Of a DNA stretch of 9,159 nt, positions 6,618-9,159 are shown piece by piece. Source of the DNA: Elusimicrobia bacterium RBG_16_66_12 (GTDB lineage Bacteria > Elusimicrobiota > Elusimicrobia > UBA1565 > UBA9628). The stretch spans positions 9,245 through 18,403 of the forward strand of contig MGUL01000201.1 of assembly GCA_001800005.1 (NCBI GenBank). The letters run 5' to 3'. Under the pieces are notes generated by a model. That model did no database searches. It was not told the DNA's origin and saw only the letters and a list, made by a program, of their open reading frames with translations. Within the stretch, counting starts at the first letter, position 1. The number at the start of each line of letters is the position of its first letter. The translations under genes were made by a program, and so were the position numbers.

Positions 6618-8122
6618 GCAAAGCGGCCCTCGTGCAATGCCCGGTCTGGTGGACCGTGGACCCGCCCCTGGGGCTGGCCCAGATCGCCGGCTGCCTGGAA
6701 GAGCGGGGCATCGAGGCCGTGGTCGTGGACCTCAACGCGGAACTGGCGCGCGGCCGCGTCCACGGCTACGAGGACCTCTGGAACTGGGAGCAGTTCCATC
6801 GCTGGAACGATCCGGATTTCGTCACTCAGGCTTTCCGCGATAACGCGAAGGTGGTCGACGACGCGCTGGAGCGGCTCCTGAGCAGCGACGCCGCCGTCGT
6901 CGGCTTCTCGGTGAACGCGGGCAGCCAGGTCCCGACGCTGGAGTTCGCCCGCCGCATCAAGCGCGCGGACCCGGGGCGCGTCGTGGTGCTGGGCGGCCAA
7001 TACTTCTTCCGCGGCGACGCCGCCGTGAGCCTCGCGGCCGACCCGGCCGTGGACGCGGTTCTGCGCGGGGCCGGCGACGAACTGTTCGCCGACCTGGTGG
7101 AGGAGCACGCCCGGACCGGCCGCCTCGAGCCGCGTCAGGGGGTCGTCGCCCGGGCCGACGGCGTGGTCGTCGACGGCGGCCCCGCCGAGCCGCTGACCGA
7201 CCTGGACCGCCTGCCGTTCGCCGACTTCCGCGGATTCCGCCTGGAGCTCTACGACGTGCCCGAGAGGCTGCCCATCCACATGAGCCGGGGCTGCGTGTGG
7301 AAATGCCGCTTCTGCTCCTCGCACTCGTTCTGGCCCGGCTACTCCTTCATGAGCGGCGAGCGCGTCCACGCCGAGATCCTGGAGCACAAGCGCCGCCATC
7401 CCGAGAAGACCCATTTCGAGTTCTACGACATCACGGCCAACGGCAGCATCAAGAGCCTGCGTACCCTGGCCGAGTCGATCGCCGCCGACTGGAAGACGAA
7501 CCGCAAGAAGAACTTCTTCGGCTGGAAGATCAACGCGATCCTGCGTCCGGAGATGGACGCCGGGCTCCTCGGGCTCCTGATGAAGGCCAACTGCCACGAC
7601 GTGATCTACGGCGTGGAGAGCGGCTCGCCGCGCGTGCTGCAGCTGATGAACAAGCCGTACGAGCCCGTCGTCGCCGAACGCATCCTGGCCGCGACCAAGA
7701 AGGCCGGCATCGTCACGGTCGGCAACTTCATGTTCGGCTTTCCCGGTGAGACCGAGGCCGACTTCGACCTCACGCTGGCGTTCCTGCGCCGCAACCGAGC
7801 CTCCTTCGACCGCGTCTACGCCAGCGCCACCTTCACGAGCCTCGAGGAGAACGCCTGGCTCTCCGAGCATAGGGCCGAGGCCGGCATCCGAGACGACGGG
7901 CCCGGGGCGCACCACCTCTACTGGGAGTCGCTGGACGGGACCAACACCTATCCCGTGCGCCTCGCGCGATACGAGCGCTTCCGCTCGCTGGCGTCCGAGC
8001 TCGGCCTGGACGCCTACAAGGGGATCGGCGGCAGCGTGGAGGAGGAGCGCCGCGCGGGCCTGGCGGCCTACCGCCTCTACCGCGCCGAGCATCCGGCGGC
8101 CGCCGAGGTGGCTCCATCATGA
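6614..8122 (+). CDS. Radical SAM protein with N-terminal B12-binding-like domain (A', paralogue of A)
   Basis: 502 residues, the same length as the operon's first gene and similar to it from end to end. Residues about 4-165 form the B12-binding-like domain: ALVQCPVWW, PPLGLAQIAGCLEERGIEAVVVDLN, VVGFSVNAGSQ, VVVLGGQYFF and the DAVLRGAGDE turn, again without DxHxxG. A Trp-rich insert (WNWEQFHRW, 56-64) matches the one in A. The radical SAM motif MSRGCVWKCRFC gives Cys227, 231 and 234. Shared paralogue motifs include MSGER (246-250), NGSIKSL (276-282), YGVESGS (332-338), MFGFPGET (373-380) and HHLYW (433-437). It overlaps both neighbours by 4 bp. Function is unknown. Separation from A by two other genes and low identity in the variable loops suggest an old duplication with a distinct substrate or step rather than redundancy. 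Confidence 0.94.
   Translation: MSKAALVQCPVWWTVDPPLGLAQIAGCLEERGIEAVVVDLNAELARGRVHGYEDLWNWEQFHRWNDPDFVTQAFRDNAKVVDDALERLLSSDAAVVGFSVNAGSQVPTLEFARRIKRADPGRVVVLGGQYFFRGDAAVSLAADPAVDAVLRGAGDELFADLVEEHARTGRLEPRQGVVARADGVVVDGGPAEPLTDLDRLPFADFRGFRLELYDVPERLPIHMSRGCVWKCRFCSSHSFWPGYSFMSGERVHAEILEHKRRHPEKTHFEFYDITANGSIKSLRTLAESIAADWKTNRKKNFFGWKINAILRPEMDAGLLGLLMKANCHDVIYGVESGSPRVLQLMNKPYEPVVAERILAATKKAGIVTVGNFMFGFPGETEADFDLTLAFLRRNRASFDRVYASATFTSLEENAWLSEHRAEAGIRDDGPGAHHLYWESLDGTNTYPVRLARYERFRSLASELGLDAYKGIGGSVEEERRAGLAAYRLYRAEHPAAAEVAPS
8105..8111 (+). promoter_or_regulatory. Shine-Dalgarno for the last radical SAM gene
   Basis: GAGGTGG lies 7 nt before ATG at 8119, at normal ribosome-binding distance. 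It sits inside the end of the upstream gene and supports translation of the overlapping ATGA start. Confidence 0.5.
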
Positions 8123-9159
8123 GCGTCGAAGCTCCCCGCACTATCGCCGCCTTGCGGCAGAAGGTCCGCCTGGAGAGGCAGAAGGCGAACCTCGCCCTGA
8201 ACGCCCGGGAGTACGACGAGAAGAAGATCGTCCTCGCGAGCACGCCGCGCCGCGTTTTCCTTCAGATCAACGCGGTGTGCAACGCCGACTGCGTCTTCTG
8301 CTCCAAGGGCTACGACTACCCGACTTTCTCCTTCGACGATTATCTGAAGGCCGCGGGGCCGCGCCTCAACCGCGTGCTCTCGTCGGCCGAAGAGCTCATC
8401 CTCACCGGCTCGGGGGAGTTCCTGGGCCTGCCCGACGCCGAGCGCATCCTGGCCTATTTCAACCGCGAGTACCCGCACGTGGACAAGTACATCGCGACGA
8501 ACGCCTCGCACGCGCGCCCGAGGATCTGGGAGCTTCTCGCGGGCGGCGAGAGCCGCTACACGCTCCAGCTCTCCCTGCACTCCTCGGATCCCGACACGCA
8601 CCGGGCCATGATGCGCTACGGGGCGTGGGAGCAGGTGCAGCGCAACATCCGCTTCCTGGCCGAGCGCCGCAAGACGACGGGCAGCCCGCGCCTGAAGGCG
8701 ATGTTCGTGATGACCACGCTCAACGCCGAGAGCCTGCCCGAGTTCGTGCGCTGGGCCGCGGGCATCGGCGTCGACGAGGTCATCGCGGGTTACTTCTACA
8801 TCTACGAGTCCGCGCAGAAATACCTGTCGCTGTACTTCAAGCAGGACTTGGCCAATCGCGCGATCGACGAGGCCCGCAAGACCGCCGACGCGCTGGGCGT
8901 GACCCTGCGCCTGCCCGCGAAGTTCGGCGACCAGCCGCCGGGCTGGGTCAAGCCATCCTCCTGCCCCGAGCCCTGGCACCAGATTATGATCAACGCCGAC
9001 GGGCGCGTCCTGCCCTGCGACGTGTACGGGGATTTCGACGAGGACCTGACCGGGCGCGCCTTCGACGCGGTGTGGAACGGCCCCGCCTATCAGGCCGTGC
9101 GCGGCGCGCTGCGGACCGGCGGCGGGTGCCTGACGGCCTGCCCGCGTCAGAACGCGGCC
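8119..9159 (+). CDS. Radical SAM protein with short SPASM-like C-terminus (B', paralogue of B), cut by the right edge
   Basis: ATG at 8119 overlaps the previous TGA; the frame runs open to the window end, giving 347 residues with no stop. After a charged helical lead of about 45 residues, INAVCNADCVFC gives CX3CX2C at Cys54, 58 and 61. LILTGSGE (93-100) is the GGE-like motif, YIATNASH (123-130) a SAM-contact strand, and LQLSLHSSDPDTHRAMM (150-166) matches B. The C-terminal region has Cys282-X12-Gly295-X4-Cys300, DAVWNGPAYQAVR (316-328) and a CX3C pair (Cys337, Cys341). All four auxiliary-cluster cysteines are therefore present, and probably only a short tail is missing. Its position directly after A' repeats the A-B order at 1788-4504. 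Function unknown; the same general reaction type as B is inferred. Confidence 0.92.
   Translation, partial: MSVEAPRTIAALRQKVRLERQKANLALNAREYDEKKIVLASTPRRVFLQINAVCNADCVFCSKGYDYPTFSFDDYLKAAGPRLNRVLSSAEELILTGSGEFLGLPDAERILAYFNREYPHVDKYIATNASHARPRIWELLAGGESRYTLQLSLHSSDPDTHRAMMRYGAWEQVQRNIRFLAERRKTTGSPRLKAMFVMTTLNAESLPEFVRWAAGIGVDEVIAGYFYIYESAQKYLSLYFKQDLANRAIDEARKTADALGVTLRLPAKFGDQPPGWVKPSSCPEPWHQIMINADGRVLPCDVYGDFDEDLTGRAFDAVWNGPAYQAVRGALRTGGGCLTACPRQNAA

Overview
This is a GC-rich window (roughly two thirds G+C by eye), densely packed with genes of a bacterial type. The organism cannot be fixed from sequence alone. A LemA-family membrane protein, lipoproteins or secreted proteins, and a large set of uncharacterised radical SAM enzymes suggest a Gram-negative, largely uncultured anaerobic or facultative lineage. 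A high-GC Elusimicrobiota-like genome is one possibility, held with low confidence. No rRNA, tRNA, mobile element, CRISPR array or long repeat was seen.

Left part (1-1662, minus strand): three envelope genes read leftward. In transcription order they are a putative lipoprotein with an HExxH zinc-protease-like motif (967-1662), a LemA-family protein (333-926) and the N-terminus of an unknown exported protein that runs off the left edge (1-254). A perfect FNR/CRP-type palindrome (TTGATTTAGATCAA, 313-326) lies between lemA and the exported-protein gene.

Middle (1663-1787): a 125-bp divergent intergenic region. It has a promoter-like element for each direction and two small dyads that could be operators. 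Both promoters place the predicted transcription start on the start codon, so both transcripts look leaderless. The exported-protein gene at the left shows the same 6-nt spacing between its -10-like element and its start codon.

Right part (1788 to the right edge, plus strand): six consecutive radical SAM genes and no other gene. Every junction is a 4-bp ATGA or GTGA stop/start overlap. The order is: B12-domain-like radical SAM (A, 502 aa), radical SAM with a short SPASM/twitch-like C-terminus (B, 403 aa), a second SPASM-like protein (C, 393 aa), a third, shorter one (D, 312 aa), a paralogue of A (A', also 502 aa) and a paralogue of B (B', cut by the window edge). The array therefore holds an A-B pair repeated as A'-B', with C and D between. 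All four SPASM-like proteins carry the same CX12GX4C spacing followed by a CX2-4C pair, which fits one auxiliary iron-sulfur cluster each.

No precursor peptide, transporter, glycosyltransferase or substrate-defining enzyme is present, so the product cannot be named. The arrangement looks like a multi-step, oxygen-sensitive modification or biosynthetic pathway whose remaining genes lie to the right. It is the best candidate here for an undescribed system.
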